Shown here: piece by piece, positions 25,001 through 36,342 of the stretch | Position numbering within the stretch: the stretch's first letter is position 1 | Layout: each line of letters starts with the position of its first letter | Source: Vitrella brassicaformis | Lineage: Eukaryota > Sar > Vitrellaceae | Length of the DNA: 64,000 nucleotides | Reading direction: 5' to 3' | Assembly (NCBI GenBank): GCA_001179505.1 | Contig: CDMY01000291.1 | Span: 62,001-126,000, forward strand | Made by a program: the position numbers and the translations under genes | Notes under the pieces: generated by a model | What the model saw: only the letters and a program-made list of their open reading frames with translations | What the model was told of the DNA's origin: nothing | The model's database searches: none

Positions 25001-27238
25001 CATACCACACACACTACAGACACACCGATAGACAGACAGATACCACACCACACGCACCTGCGCCCCGCCCGTGGATGAGTGAGTGAGTGTAACGAATTCG
25101 ACCCCTGTTGATTGTCGTGGGGAACGGATTCGTTCTTTTTCCTCAAGTACGTACCCAAATGGATGAGATGGATGGATGGATGGACGCACCCACGTGTGAT
25201 GTGTCGTGGTGGTGTGGGGTGTTGGCTTTTTCTTTTCGTCTGGCCGGCGAGTGGTAGCGAGTGCGAGTCAGTGCACTGGATGCAGCCTTTTACACAGCAC
25301 GCACAGGCAGTGTGCACCCACGTAACACACTGCCCGTACCCCTGATAAACCACGCGCAGCCCGTTTGTCTGTCTGCCTGCGCGTCCTCTCACCCAAATTT
25401 CTCGTGCCTGACTGTCTGTCTGTCTGGCTGGCTGTCCATGGGCTTATCTCTCTGTGATGTGAATACACACATACATACATACCGACCGCAATTCTCCCTT
25501 CGCATCGTGCCGTGGTGTGTGTGAGTGCCATTCATTGGTTTGTGCAGGTTTAAGTGATGGCATCCGTACACATACACACACATGGATGGAGTGAGTGACG
25601 GTCGTGCGATGGACGTGCGGTGCAGAAAGGACATACGCTCGGACATTTATTCGCCTGACTGACTGACTGCCTGGCTGCCCGGCTGCCTGGCTGGCTGGCT
25701 GGCTGGCTGGCTGAGAGTCCAATCTTGACATCTTGTGTGACCAACTGACTTTGCGAGGTAAAGAGAAGGATACCGAGAGCGAGTGGATACATGCACACCT
25801 CCCCGCTCCCGAGTGAGTGACCAGTTTTGCCATCTTGATGCATTCTGCATGTACTCACGAAGACCGACCCGCCTGGCTGGCTGGCTGGCTGCCTGTATGC
25901 CCGTCCGTGATCGCTTGTCGTCCGGTTGATTGACCTTTTGTTGCGTCTGCGTGGAGGGATGAGAAGAGTAGTGGATGGCGAGCCCCCCAGCCGCAGCCTC
26001 AACTCGCCCGTTAGCTGCATGACATGGTGGTGGTGTTTTCAATGCCGGCCCTGTTGTGTGTGCGTGTGCGCCGCCACGACCCCTCGCCCCTCGCTCTCTC
26101 TCCCTTGGCTTGACGACCACCCCCGAGGCACGACTAGCTGGCGAATGAGCGGCGGGGACAGTGCTGGTGGGCGGCTCGGGGAGGGGAAGAGAGAGGGGGG
26201 ATGAGAGGAGGACTGACTGGGCATCTTGTTAACGCTCATGGATGGCGTCCATGCATGCATTCATACATGCGCCTGCATCCCTCCCTCCCTCCCTGTCTGT
26301 CTGCCTGCCTGTGTGACTGTCTGGATCTCGAATTAGAGTAGAGAGAGAGCCAGCCAGGTGGCAGGGAGCGAGGGAGGGAGGGAGGGAGTTGGCATTGCTG
26401 TGTGGGTGTTTGCTCCCCTCGACACACACGACTCGGAGAGAGGAGCTGCACCAGCAAGCAACGTCACTCACTCCAGGCAGGCAGGCCACAGGCCAGGCCG
26501 GCGGGCGTGGTATGCTGTGCCTTTTTAGTAGTAGCCAAAGAAACAAGAGACAGACACCAACGAGCTAGTTCTCACGTGGTTCTGTGTGTCGGACTCAAAG
26601 AGCATCAGGGTCAAACTCAAAAGGTATCACACACGCATCGTTGGTGCTGCTGTCCCGTCCGCATTTCACCCGACACACCCAATGGCCATCTGGCATTTCA
26701 CTTCCAAGGCGCAAAAATGATTTACTTGCGTTGGTGCCGTCACAGACCAATGACCCACACCATGGGTAGAGTTTTGCAAAGAGTTGTGGTTGAGTGTAAC
26801 AAATCCATTGTTGTCTCACCTCACCCGAGTGTCTCCCTCCCTCCCTCCCTCCCACCCACCATCGCCATCTCTCATCAACACCGACACAGCACAAGCATCT
26901 GTCTGCTCGAGGAGCGCACAGCAGGTCAAAATCTGGCCGAGCCCCCACTACTGGCCCACACGCAATCATATGTCCATTCGGCTCCTTCCTCGCCGCGGGC
27001 ACAAAAACTTACCCAAGGCGAGAAAGAAAGAAACGCACGTCGCAACCGTCACAATATCATCGAGTCTCTACGTGTGTACGTCAGTGGCGCAAGTCACTCA
27101 CACTTCTGTCTGTGTCACACCTCTTGCATGACACGAATACAGACCGTGCGAAGGCTGGATAAACGCAATAAGTCATCTATTGTCTCACTTCCTTCCCTCC
27201 ATGACATGACAACCACGAGCGGCACTCACTGTCTGCCC
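25001..27238. other. Gene-poor spacer with CTGG and GGAG repeats
   Basis: About 2.2 kb. Contains CTGG/CTGC repeats at about 25668-25713 and 25873-25893, CCCT repeats at about 26280-26296 and GGAG repeats near 26365-26390. ORFs are repeat translations (for example poly Gln-Pro-Ala-Ser) with no splice or family support. Confidence 0.55.
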
Positions 27239-28258
27239 CTAATGTGCATAAAAAGCAGCACACCAACAGAAAATCACCTCACCTTGAAGAAAACAACATA
27301 TACAGGATACACCTGCTTCCTGCATGGAGACACAATACGCGAATGGCAAGACCGCTCCTGTCTTCGAACTTGGTGTACTGTACGCACCTGTCAAAGACGA
27401 TGAACTCCTGGTGTTTCTGTTGCGCTGTCGAGCCAACAGCCACCACCGACTAAAATTCAATGTGGCTGCCGGGCTTGGTCGGCGGCTTGTGCCCATTGCA
27501 ACTCCCAGTAACATAATGAGGGTCACCGATAAGCCCGCGGCACAGAAGGATGCATTTGCTGTCCCTTCCGTAATGGGCTGCCTTGCAGGATGCACCTCAG
27601 TCACGATGTGGTAGCCACCTGGATGGACGATCGATCTGTAGATGGGATAGTCGCCTTCCTCACAGGGAAGAAGAGCTGCTGCTCACGATCCTCCTCAGCT
27701 TCCTGGCCGTGGAGGGGCCTGGTGATGCGATGCTAGAACTCCATGCCGTTGTGGTAACGCTTGTGTTCGAGCTCTGTCGGACTGCCCATGCGCTGGTTGG
27801 CGTGCTGTTCGGGCTGCCCACACCGGCACCCCGCTGAGCTGGCGGACGACATGTTCACACAGCCACACACATGGCGTGTCCTTGGTGCGCGTGTACTCTT
27901 TGCTTCACGCACCTGCAAACGAGACCTGAATGCGATCCCTGCCCGACAAGCCCCTCCGGTCGAACTGGTTGAAGTCGAGTTCAAGCTCGTAGCCCTCTGC
28001 GCTCCTCCCTTGCACCGCTGAAATCACATCGCTGAACCCGCTGTCCAGGTGCTCGGCCACGGCGCGTCGAAGATCGGCTTCCGTGCGCACGCCGGCGAGT
28101 TGCTGCGGGTCCAAGGCGAAAGGGAACTGCGTTGCCCGCGTAGGGCCGGCGAGGAAGAAGAAGTGGATCTGATGGCGTGGAGTGCTCCAAAAGAACGAAA
28201 ACATCCCTTCCCAAAAATTTGCGAGCTCACGCGAAGAACACAGACATTGAGCTTGCAA
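27239..28258 (-). pseudogene. Possible decayed gene or unresolved small genes
   Basis: A right-to-left frame at 28258-27905 gives a well-composed segment (for example VRTEADLRRAVAEHLDSGF and ELELDFNQFDRRGLSGRD). Farther on, two minus frames at 27720-27480 carry protein-like sequence: EGDYPIYRSIVHPGGYHIV, and a hydrophobic run SVTLIMLLGVAMG that could be a membrane helix. These pieces lie in different frames with stops between them and no good splice sites joining them. A competing 97-residue plus-strand ORF (27324-27614) covers the same DNA. A relic of a membrane-protein gene is one reading; two small genes is another. I do not recognise a family. Confidence 0.3.
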
Positions 28259-28619
28259 GTGTGCGTCTGATTTTCACTTCACAGAAAGGCGTTCCTCGCC
28301 TCGAACTATCGCACTACCCATTCCGGTGCCCCACTCGCTCTCAGCTGTTGACCGACACCTGTGGAGCTGTAGAAGACCCAAGCGGACGAGGGGAGCGTCA
28401 GAGAGGACAACAGTGGCCCGCCTTTGTTTGTCGAATGGTCTGAGGGTTCCCTGTCTTTCCTGAAGACCCACTGGTAAGCGCCAGAGCACTCCGCATGCGT
28501 GCAGCCACCAATGTGAAGCGAGTGGTGATATTGACAGGGATACAACGAGTCTTCGTTTCCCTGTCTGTGTTGCCATCAGGTGAATTGCTGATAGACCTCT
28601 TCGTGTATTCGTTGTCGCG

Positions 28620-31140
28620 ATGGACATGCCCAACGGGACCTCAGGCCACCACCACACCGACGTAGACCCTGCCAAAAGCCAAGAAGTCACCCTGACGGAC
28701 GAGAAGTCACCCGACCGGCCGAAGGATGCCGTCAGTGCTCCCTCGTCGACCGAGACCCCTCTCACCCGGCCCCAGTCCAACAACGGCCACGGAGAGGGCG
28801 AGCATCCTCCTGCCCTCGATGTCACAGCCGTCCAGCCACACGTCACATCTGACACAACGGCTGGGTTCTCCGCTGCACCCCCAGCGGCACTTACGCAGGG
28901 GTTCTCGCCCCCAGTGTCCAACTTTTCCCCGCCGCCTGTGACGGGCGGCTTCTCCGACCGGCCACCCACCCACACGGGCTTCAGCGATGCCCCTCCGGCG
29001 GGGTATGCGGGTGCGGGTGGTGTGCAGTCGGGGTTTCCGGATGCGCCGGGGGCGGGGGCGCTGGCGAGTATTGTGACGGGCGGCAAGGACTTCCGGCGAG
29101 AGCTCAACGATAGGAACGTCTTCGTCTTCCATCTCCCGCTGGAATGGAAGGAACACGACCTGCAGAGGGTCAGTTGCGGGTGGTGGGTGGGGACACGACC
29201 GAACCCAACACGACATACATATGGAGTGGTCGGCTTCTTGTGTGATGGATGGTTGTTGTCAGGAGTTTGGTGTGTATGGAAACGTGATCAGCACCAAGAT
29301 CGTGTGCCGCCCCGACGGCGCGTCTCGTGGGTACGGCTTCGTGTGCTATGACAACCCGATCTCGGCGCAGCGAGCCATCAATGCCATGGACGGGCAGCCT
29401 GCGGGCCTGCAGGGGCGCAAGCTCAAGGTGTCGCTCAAGAAATCGCCCGAGGAATCAATCCAGCAGGCGGTGGGACAGACGATTCACATGGTCTCAGTGC
29501 GCGAGGGTACGCAACTCTGGTGCTATGTTGGTTGTTGTTTGCAGATGCAGGTTGGCGAGAATCGTCAGTGCAGTTTGTTTGTGTTCCACATACCGACAGA
29601 ATGGACAGAGAGTGATCTAGCAACGGTAAGCAGACCCAACGAACACATGGGACAAACAATGCTTCCATCGCTCGTCTCATCTCTTTGTGTTCAATTGGTT
29701 CATGCAGCAATTCACCCCCTACGGCCACGTGACTAGCGTCCGTGTGATGACGACCCCTGAGGGCGTGAGTCGCGGTTTTGGGTTCGTCAACTACGACAAC
29801 CCCGACGCGGCGCAGCGGGCCATTCAGGGCATGAATGGACACCTCGTCTCCAACGGCAAACGACTCAAGGTAGGTCGCAGCCTCACACCATGCCACTGAC
29901 ATTCACGGCTCTCTTGTGTGTTTCTGTTAGGTGTCGTTGAAGACGCAGTCGTCCGCCGTGGGTGGTGGTGGTGGTGGTTCGGTGAATGGTGGGTCGGCGA
30001 GTTCGGTTTCATCTGGTGTGATGAGTCAGTATGGCGGCGGCATGCCCATGCCCATGTACCCGCCGGCGGCCTCATCGCCCAGTCCTCAGGTGACCACGAG
30101 TCCACCCGGCTGCACCATCTTCATCTTCTACATCCCATCTGAGTGGGACGACAACACACTCAAACAAGTACGAACCCAACCAGCACGTCAGCAATGCACT
30201 CGTTGTGCCGATTCCATCCGTCCATCCATTTGTATGTGTCCGTGCGTTCGCGCTCTCTCTTTTGTCAGCATTTTTCGCACTTCGGTCGCATTGTGTCGGC
30301 GACGATTCAGAAGGACGAGGACGGGCGAGGTCGTGGGTTCGGGTTCGTGGGGTTCGACAACCCCATGAGTGCAGTGAGCGCCATACAGGGCATGAATGGA
30401 TTCGCCGTCGGGGGCAACAAACGACTCAAAGTCTCAATCAAGAAAGGAGAGGAAAGGTGCGGAAATACACGCGGGCTCACAGTACGTATGCGAGACATGT
30501 CTTGTGTCTGGATGGGTGTGGTGATGGTGTTCAGGTATGCAGGGCAGCTGCCAACGGTGACGGCCAGTGGCGCCAACGCGTCTCCTCTGGGCGGATTCTC
30601 GCAGGTGCGGCCCAACAGCCTCCTTTGTGTATGCATGAATGTCCAACCTTCCATCGACATGTACGCGTGTTTTCTGTGTTCTGTGTGAATCAGGCGTACG
30701 GTCCCAACCCCTACGCCGCTGCTGCTGCTGCCTACGGGACGCCTGGCCAAGTAAGCATACCCCCACGTCTGCACACATACGACCCCTACACGTCTGCCTC
30801 TCTGCTGTTGCCCACTGCTGCACAGGCACCAGTGGCTGGTCAGGGAGCGGCGGGGACAGCGGCATACGCCCCCTACACCCAGTTGGCGACCGCGGCTCAG
30901 CAGCAGCAGCTCATGACGCAGGTGCCCCCAGCGGCCTTCGGGGCGCCAGATCAGTATAGCTACTCGGCTGCCCAGCTGGCACAGATGCAGCAGTATGGGC
31001 TGGGTGGGTTCCCGCAGATGGCCATGACGAACCCAGCGGCCGCACAGCAGCACGGCTATGCTCCGGCCAACTACGCGTCAGGAGGCACCCCGACAGCAGC
31101 CACAGGTCGCGCGGCCACATACCGGTATGCTCCATACTGA
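28620..31140 (+). CDS. CELF/Bruno-like RNA-binding protein with three RRMs
   Basis: ATG at 28620. A roughly 160-residue Pro/Gly/Thr-rich N-terminus contains imperfect GFSDxPP-type repeats. Three RRMs follow, each with RNP2 (VFVFHLP, LFVFHIP, IFIFYIP) and RNP1 (RGYGFVCY, RGFGFVNY, RGFGFVGF), at about 29110-29440, 29560-29950 and 30115-30455. All three end in a block like NPMSAVSAIQGMNG then KRLKVSIK, the hallmark of CELF RRM3, so the protein looks like one RRM triplicated. An Ala/Gln/Tyr-rich tail follows and ends at TGA 31138. In CELF proteins this domain binds GU-rich RNA and controls splicing, translation or decay. Between RRM1 and RRM2 either a 54-nt intron (donor after position about 29488) or read-through fits. 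A frame-compatible alternative last exon lies at 31663-31798. Confidence 0.88.
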
Positions 31141-31662
31141 CTCTGAGTGATTAGTTAGTGTATGAGTATGCATTGCATTGCATGGATGGAAGCACAGACA
31201 GGAAGGGCGGCTGGGTGCTTTGGCTGGATGTCTGTCTGTGTGGCTGGCGCTTCATCTTTTGAATGAACACGTATGTATGTATGTACACATGAATTGGGCG
31301 GGCGTGGCGTACGTATGAGGGGATCCGTGTACGTATACAGTACGATACAAACGGTGTATTATCCGTAACCGTACTTACCGTACTTCAACAAGCACAAGAC
31401 GGTATTATCAGTACTCGCTAAGTCAATACTCGATAAGTAACATATGAACACAGGTACAGGCAGGACCTCCCCGTACCCGTACGAGCAAGTCTTCCGTAAA
31501 CATACGAGCCAGTATTCCATGCCTCCATACCCCGAGATGCGTCGAGACAATCAATTGGATGTCCTTACATACCTGTCTAGCTCCACGATGCATCACGACA
31601 CGCCCGTGCTGTCCGAAGAACACATTTGTGTCTCTATCTGTGTCCTCCTTGTGTGTGTGCAG

Positions 31663-31798
31663 GCCCAACCCGACCCCTCCCCGCGTGCAGCCGGCATCCA
31701 TCCCAACCTACCCCGACCACCCGGCATACAGCCGGCCCCCTGCCCACCATCTCCACCACCACAGCTACCCGCCACCAGAGACCATCGGCATGCACTGA
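31663..31798 (+). CDS. Alternative terminal exon of the RRM protein
   Basis: A donor at 31125 (exon end TACCG, then GTATGC) precedes the TGA at 31138 by only 13 nt. An acceptor at 31661-31662 restores frame exactly and gives about 44 residues starting PNPTPPRVQPASIPTYPDHP, rich in Pro, His and Tyr, ending at TGA 31796. The composition continues the low-complexity tail. Either this is the main end, with the 31138 stop reached only on intron retention, or the gene has two isoforms. Confidence 0.5.
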
Positions 31799-32769
31799 AA
31801 ACTGATGGTACGTACCGGCAGGAAATACACTTCGGCGCGTGTGCCTTCCTCATGTGTTGTTGCCTTGTGTTGTGTGTGTGGTTGTGTGTGCGATGGATGC
31901 AGCGTGTCGTTGCGTCACGATGTTGTTTGTCCTCGGGTGGAAAAGCACCGAGGGTTGAATAGAGGCATGTCGCTGAGGGAGTGAATATGTGTGTGCATAT
32001 GAGTGAGTGAATATGGCAGTGAGATCCGCCGCCCCTGCTGCTGCGCTGCTGCTGCTGATGCTGCTGCTGATGCTGCTGATGGCGGTGGTGTGTCGGTGCA
32101 TGGTTGGTACTTGTACTAGCCTAGACTCTCTATCTCTATCTAGCTGCCTAGCTGTAGCTAATTGGTTGGACTGCTGGCCAAAGCGCTCCTCCTCGCCCTT
32201 GACCCCCTGGCTGCCTGTGAGTGCGTGAGTGTCGGCTGACTGCACTGTCTAATCGATCGCACTCCCAGTGCGATCCTGGCTGACAATTGCGTGCGTTCAT
32301 GGAAGATGATGATGGGACATAGATGACGATGACCATCCGTGGACGGTTCAACCGATCCCTACGTACCTGCCTGGCCTCAGTTTCTCGTCGTGCGTGTTGT
32401 GTGCTTGTGTGAGTGAATTGCGTGAGGGCCTGCATACCCGAGTAATGACTGAGTGAGCGAGTGAGTGATCCAGCCAGGGATCCAGCGAGTGAGCGAGCGA
32501 CAGACAGACAAACAGACATACATACATACAGACAGACAGCTGGTTCGGCGTGTCAAGCCAAGTCTCTTTCTTCAACTTGTGCGTGTCGGTTCGTTTTGTC
32601 TGCGTTTTCTTCATCTTCGCTTTTCTTTTAATTCAGCGACACCTGTAAGTAAGACACTCAGACACAGACTGATGAATGAGCAACATGTACACACATGTAC
32701 GCACACAAACACACCCACACAATCAAGCACGAGTTAGTCACCCGATTGGCCGCACTCACAGCACACACC
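31799..32769. other. Intergenic region
   Basis: About 1 kb without a supported gene. Contains GCT/GAT trinucleotide repeats (about 32037-32085) and GACA tracts near 32500-32540. The last part is the promoter and leader of the gene at 32770. Confidence 0.5.
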
Positions 32770-34154
32770 ATGCCGAGCTATGGTTCCTTGCTCATCGTGC
32801 TTGGCTGCCTGCTCGCCACTCACACGGCAGGCCAGAGGTACGCAACATGACGGACACCCACCCACCCATCCAGACTGTCCCTGTGCAGTGAGGCGGAGAC
32901 ACTGAACGACGAGCGGCTGATTGAGGACGCGTCCCATCCCTTCTCTGTGGACGTCAACAACAGTGGCGCGGGATCGCTGCTCATCGAGCGCGACAACAGC
33001 CACACCAAGCGACACTACCAAAACGCGTTTGTCAAGATGACTGGCGGCGATGTGGAGGTGAAACACATGAATGAAGGAGAGAGAAACAGAAGCTCGGATC
33101 TCTTCTTGTGTGCGTGTGTCTGTCGCGTCAGGACAACCTCATCCGTGACGCCATCTGCTCTGGCGAGAAGTACTCGAACCGATGGTTCTACTCCACACAA
33201 GACGGCAGGTGTGTGTGCAAAGCGCCGCTGCGCATGCATGGTTTGACGGATGGCTGTATGGCTGGATCTGGTCTTTGTATGTGTGACATCCATGGCTGCA
33301 GGTGCGACAAGTACTCTCACTTCACATACCGTGACATGATGCGCGGGAGGACCAAATCCCGAGGCGAGGGCGTCGACGACAGAGACATGGAACGGTTCAG
33401 CAGACGGGAGAGGCCCATTCTGATTCCTGGCCAGCCCATGGGCGGCCTCGATGAGGTCTGCAGGAAACTAAGGGGCAGGTGCGAAAAGACACACAGAGAC
33501 AGCATGTGAATGAATGGGCCACGTGTCTTGTCTGTTGGTATGTATGTGTCTTGTCTGTCCAAACAGGCGCTCGTATTTCGACCCCAACTTGGGTTTCTGC
33601 TCGATCCGAGATGAGATTCTCCCTCTCCAAATTTGTCAGACAGCGGTGAGGCCTCGCCGCCCTGTCACTTTCCTACCGTACTGAATGCGCCTGTGCGTTT
33701 GCATGTGTGTGTTCAGCTGTTGGAGAACACTCGCGAAGCGCTCCGCAATGAGCTGGGCTTCGAACGCACATCCACACAGCGAATCGGAGGTCGGCATGTC
33801 TCTCCACACACATGCATACGGCACATCAACCAAAGACACGGCTCTTGCGTGTCCTGTCTCTGTGTGCAGATCGTTACTGTGAGGTGTTCAGGTGGCCGTA
33901 TCCGACAGACTCGCGCAAGGCCATGTTGCTGATGGGTATCGAGTCGTTGCTGTCGAGTCAGGCCGAGCAATACCACATCCAACAGGACACACAGGGTGAG
34001 ATGACCAACACGAACAAAGCTAGCCAGAGAGACGTGTGATGTGTGGCCTGTGTTTGCTGTGTGTGTGTCAGTTTCGAAGCTGGCCGCCTCGCTGCGCAAC
34101 AAGGCAAAGAGGGAGCAGTCAGGCATTCTGGCCAGGATGAGAGGCATCGCGTGA
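32770..34154 (+). CDS. Secreted lineage-specific protein, intact duplicate copy
   Basis: Eight short exons, about 260 residues. ATG at 32770 begins a good signal peptide (MPSYGSLLIVLGCLLATHTA) in its own exon, followed by SEAETLNDERLIEDASHP. Later exons contain YSNRWFYSTQDGR, YSHFTYRDMMRGRTKSRGEG, RPILIPGQPMGGLDEVCRKL, FDPNLGFCSIRDEILPLQ, NELGFERTSTQRIG and YCEVFRWPYPTDSRKAMLLM. The stop is at 34152-34154. There are about six cysteines in the mature part, one per exon in places, so disulfides are plausible. I know no family for it. A near-copy lies on the other strand at 39175-40564. The predicted route is the secretory pathway. Confidence 0.75.
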
Positions 34155-34230
34155 GAGAACAATGTGGCAGCAGTCTCATGATGATTGTGGATGCACAAGT
34201 GACGCACGAGTGACGTACACTCATGTACTG
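32780..34230 (+). repeat. Left arm of 1.45-kb inverted duplication
   Basis: The arm covers a whole gene including introns and pairs with 39100-40540 on the opposite strand. Similarity continues just past the stop codon (GGATGCACAAGTGA) and stops about 50-80 bp further on. Introns are almost as similar as exons, pointing to recent duplication or gene conversion. Confidence 0.9.
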
Positions 34231-34694
34231 TCGTCATCCATTACATCGAGACCATGAGAAGGGAGAAGTCACATGCAACTCCAATTAGCTGTTGTACTCA
34301 GTCTGTCATCCTGCCTCCGACCTCTATGCTTTTGAACCTCACCCGGAGAGAAAGTCGACGAAAAATACCTTTTCTCCTTCCCCTCCCCTCCTCACGAGCT
34401 CAGCTCGCAGACCGACAAGTGTGAATTTTGGCGAAGAGGAGCAGAAAGGTCTGTGCTGCGTAGAACAGCGCTGCCTCTGCATGCCTTTGCTGAAAATCGG
34501 CCTCATTTGATTCCCTCTGCCAACTCGCCTCAGTCGAGTGTGATCCCCGCGTGTCCAGCTGCCTGAAGAGAAGGGGAGTGATTGTTTCAGCGCGAGAGTG
34601 AGTGTGCGTAGGCGGCAAGATCTCGGTCCTGTTCCTTGCCTAGAATCGGTGTCCTGTCGCGCGACTAGCAGCGCACCTTTGTGGGGAGACCGTG
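34155..34694. other. Intergenic region before the RING gene
   Basis: About 0.54 kb. Nothing recognisable apart from the arm edge near 34230; probably the 3' end of the secreted-protein gene and the promoter of the RING gene. Confidence 0.4.
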
Positions 34695-36342
34695 ATGGGT
34701 GCGAGGCCGAGTAGCGAGGTCAAGGTGGCTCACAGCGGAGCAGCGGCAAGCAATGTGGCGGCTCCCGCTGCGAGTGCGAGGCGTCCGGAGTACCCCCCTG
34801 GCACAAGCATGATGGACATCCCGCATGACGTAAGCACAAGACGTACGGGATGGAGGAGGACGATGCTGACGTTTGTATGTCCTCTGTGGGTGTTGTTGTT
34901 TGTCTCTGCAGGTTGAGTGTCCGATTTGTCTCGAGGTGTTTGAGCGACCGGCCACGCTCTCATGCGGTCATACGTTCTGCTTGTCATGCGTTGCTGGCAT
35001 GCCCGCCTGCCCCGTGTGCAGGCAAAGCATCGACAACAAGCCTAAGGTGGGATGAGGGAAAACGGCGCACACACGGAGGGGAGTGTTGAAGGTGGGCTCT
35101 TCTCGCGTGTTGGTCGTGTTGCAGGAGGATGTGTGTTTCACGCGGCGCCTCACGTCTGAGTCTCGTAAGCGACATCTGAACAGCTACTACACACAAAATC
35201 GCTTCACCGGCAGCATTTCATCCTGGTTGTGTCATGGTTGGTTGGTTGGTTTTGCTGTCAGTGTGGTGCCGTTGCGGTGCGAAGGTCCCTCTGGCGGAAG
35301 CAAATGCGCATGCCAGCAAGTGCCCCGACTGCATTGAGTCCAGATGCTCCACCGAAAAAGCCAAATACGTCCCGCGTACGCAGCCCAGCCACATCAAGCG
35401 CGACATGCATCGAGATTGGACATGCCACCGGTTGTTCTGGTTGATTTGTTTGTCCCTTTGTCAGCGTCGACTCGTTCGGGTGCGTCGTCGTCTGGTGGTG
35501 CGTTAGGCTACTACCCCACGGCCACGTCGACCTACGACTGCCCTTTGTGTCCGATGGGGCCCTTCACCGTGCAGCAGCTCATCCGACACTGCGAGCAACA
35601 CCACTCGTCCGGCAACCGAGCCGCTGTGTAAGTATCCACACACAGACACGTATGCACGGACACACATGACGGTCGTGGTGTCGTGGGTCTGTGTGATTGC
35701 AGGTGTCCAATATGCGCGTCGCTTCCGTGGGGCGATCCACATTATTGGAGCCGCAACTTCGTGGTGAGGAGACTGCGTCAAAGGTGGCGATGTGGTGTAG
35801 ATCTGCGGCCTGAATTCTCTCTGTCAGGCGCATCTGAGGCAGCGACATCGGTACCACGGCGACTACGGACACAGTGCATCCACCAGCAGCTCGGCCGCAG
35901 CGAGCGCTGCATCGGTGAGACAGGGAGGGATTGAGGGAAGGAAGACGCCAGCTGATACCACACCTCTCTGCTGGTTGCTTGTTGATGTCAGGGTGTGTTG
36001 TATGAGTCTGCCCAGTCGTCCGCTGCCCTGATGGAGTCGGAGGACGTCGTGCTGCAGCGCGTCCTGCTCGAGTCCCTCACCACAGCCAGCCACCCGCCCC
36101 CTCCCCCTCCTTCATCGCACCACACCGACGTCAATGCATCCTCGCCTGCAGCTGTCTACGCCGCCCTGTCTGCCTGCACCAACAGCAGCACCACCATCGG
36201 CAGCTCCACCACTCAGTCGGGCAGCAGCAGCAGCAGCAGCAGCAGTGAGGGGGGCACCACGAACGACTCGCCGGCGCCATCGCCCGGTTCCTCGCCTGTC
36301 ATGTCGACACCCCCGCAGCCACGCACTGTCGAGAGCGACTGA
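34695..36342 (+). CDS. RNF114-like RING-type E3 ubiquitin ligase
   Basis: ATG at 34695 ([15 protein letters not shown]). Exon 2 (about 34913-35046) is a C3HC4 [24 protein letters not shown], then CLSC and CPVC. A C2HC zinc finger follows across a splice ([20 protein letters not shown]). Then a Di19-type C2H2 pair: [20 protein letters not shown] and [19 protein letters not shown] followed by HLRQRH. The C-terminus has a short ubiquitin-interacting-like helix ([13 protein letters not shown]), then a Pro/Ser-rich tail with a poly-Ser run (36220-36245). This order, RING to C2HC to two C2H2 to UIM, is that of RNF114/RNF125/RNF138/RNF166. It should transfer ubiquitin from an E2. The intron between about 35400 and 35465 lacks a clear GT donor in the right phase; a GC donor would fit. 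It lies in the spacer of the inverted duplication. Confidence 0.88.

Noticed and set aside
25660-25720. CTGG/CTGACTG array as a CRISPR-like or protein-coding repeat
   Set aside because: The units are 4 bp with no spacers; it is a microsatellite, and the host is a eukaryote. Its ORFs are mere repeat translations.
28274-29107. 277-codon minus-strand ORF opposite the RRM protein start
   Set aside because: It is an antisense shadow: the plus frame has splice support and RRM homology, and the minus frame shows only mirrored codon bias.
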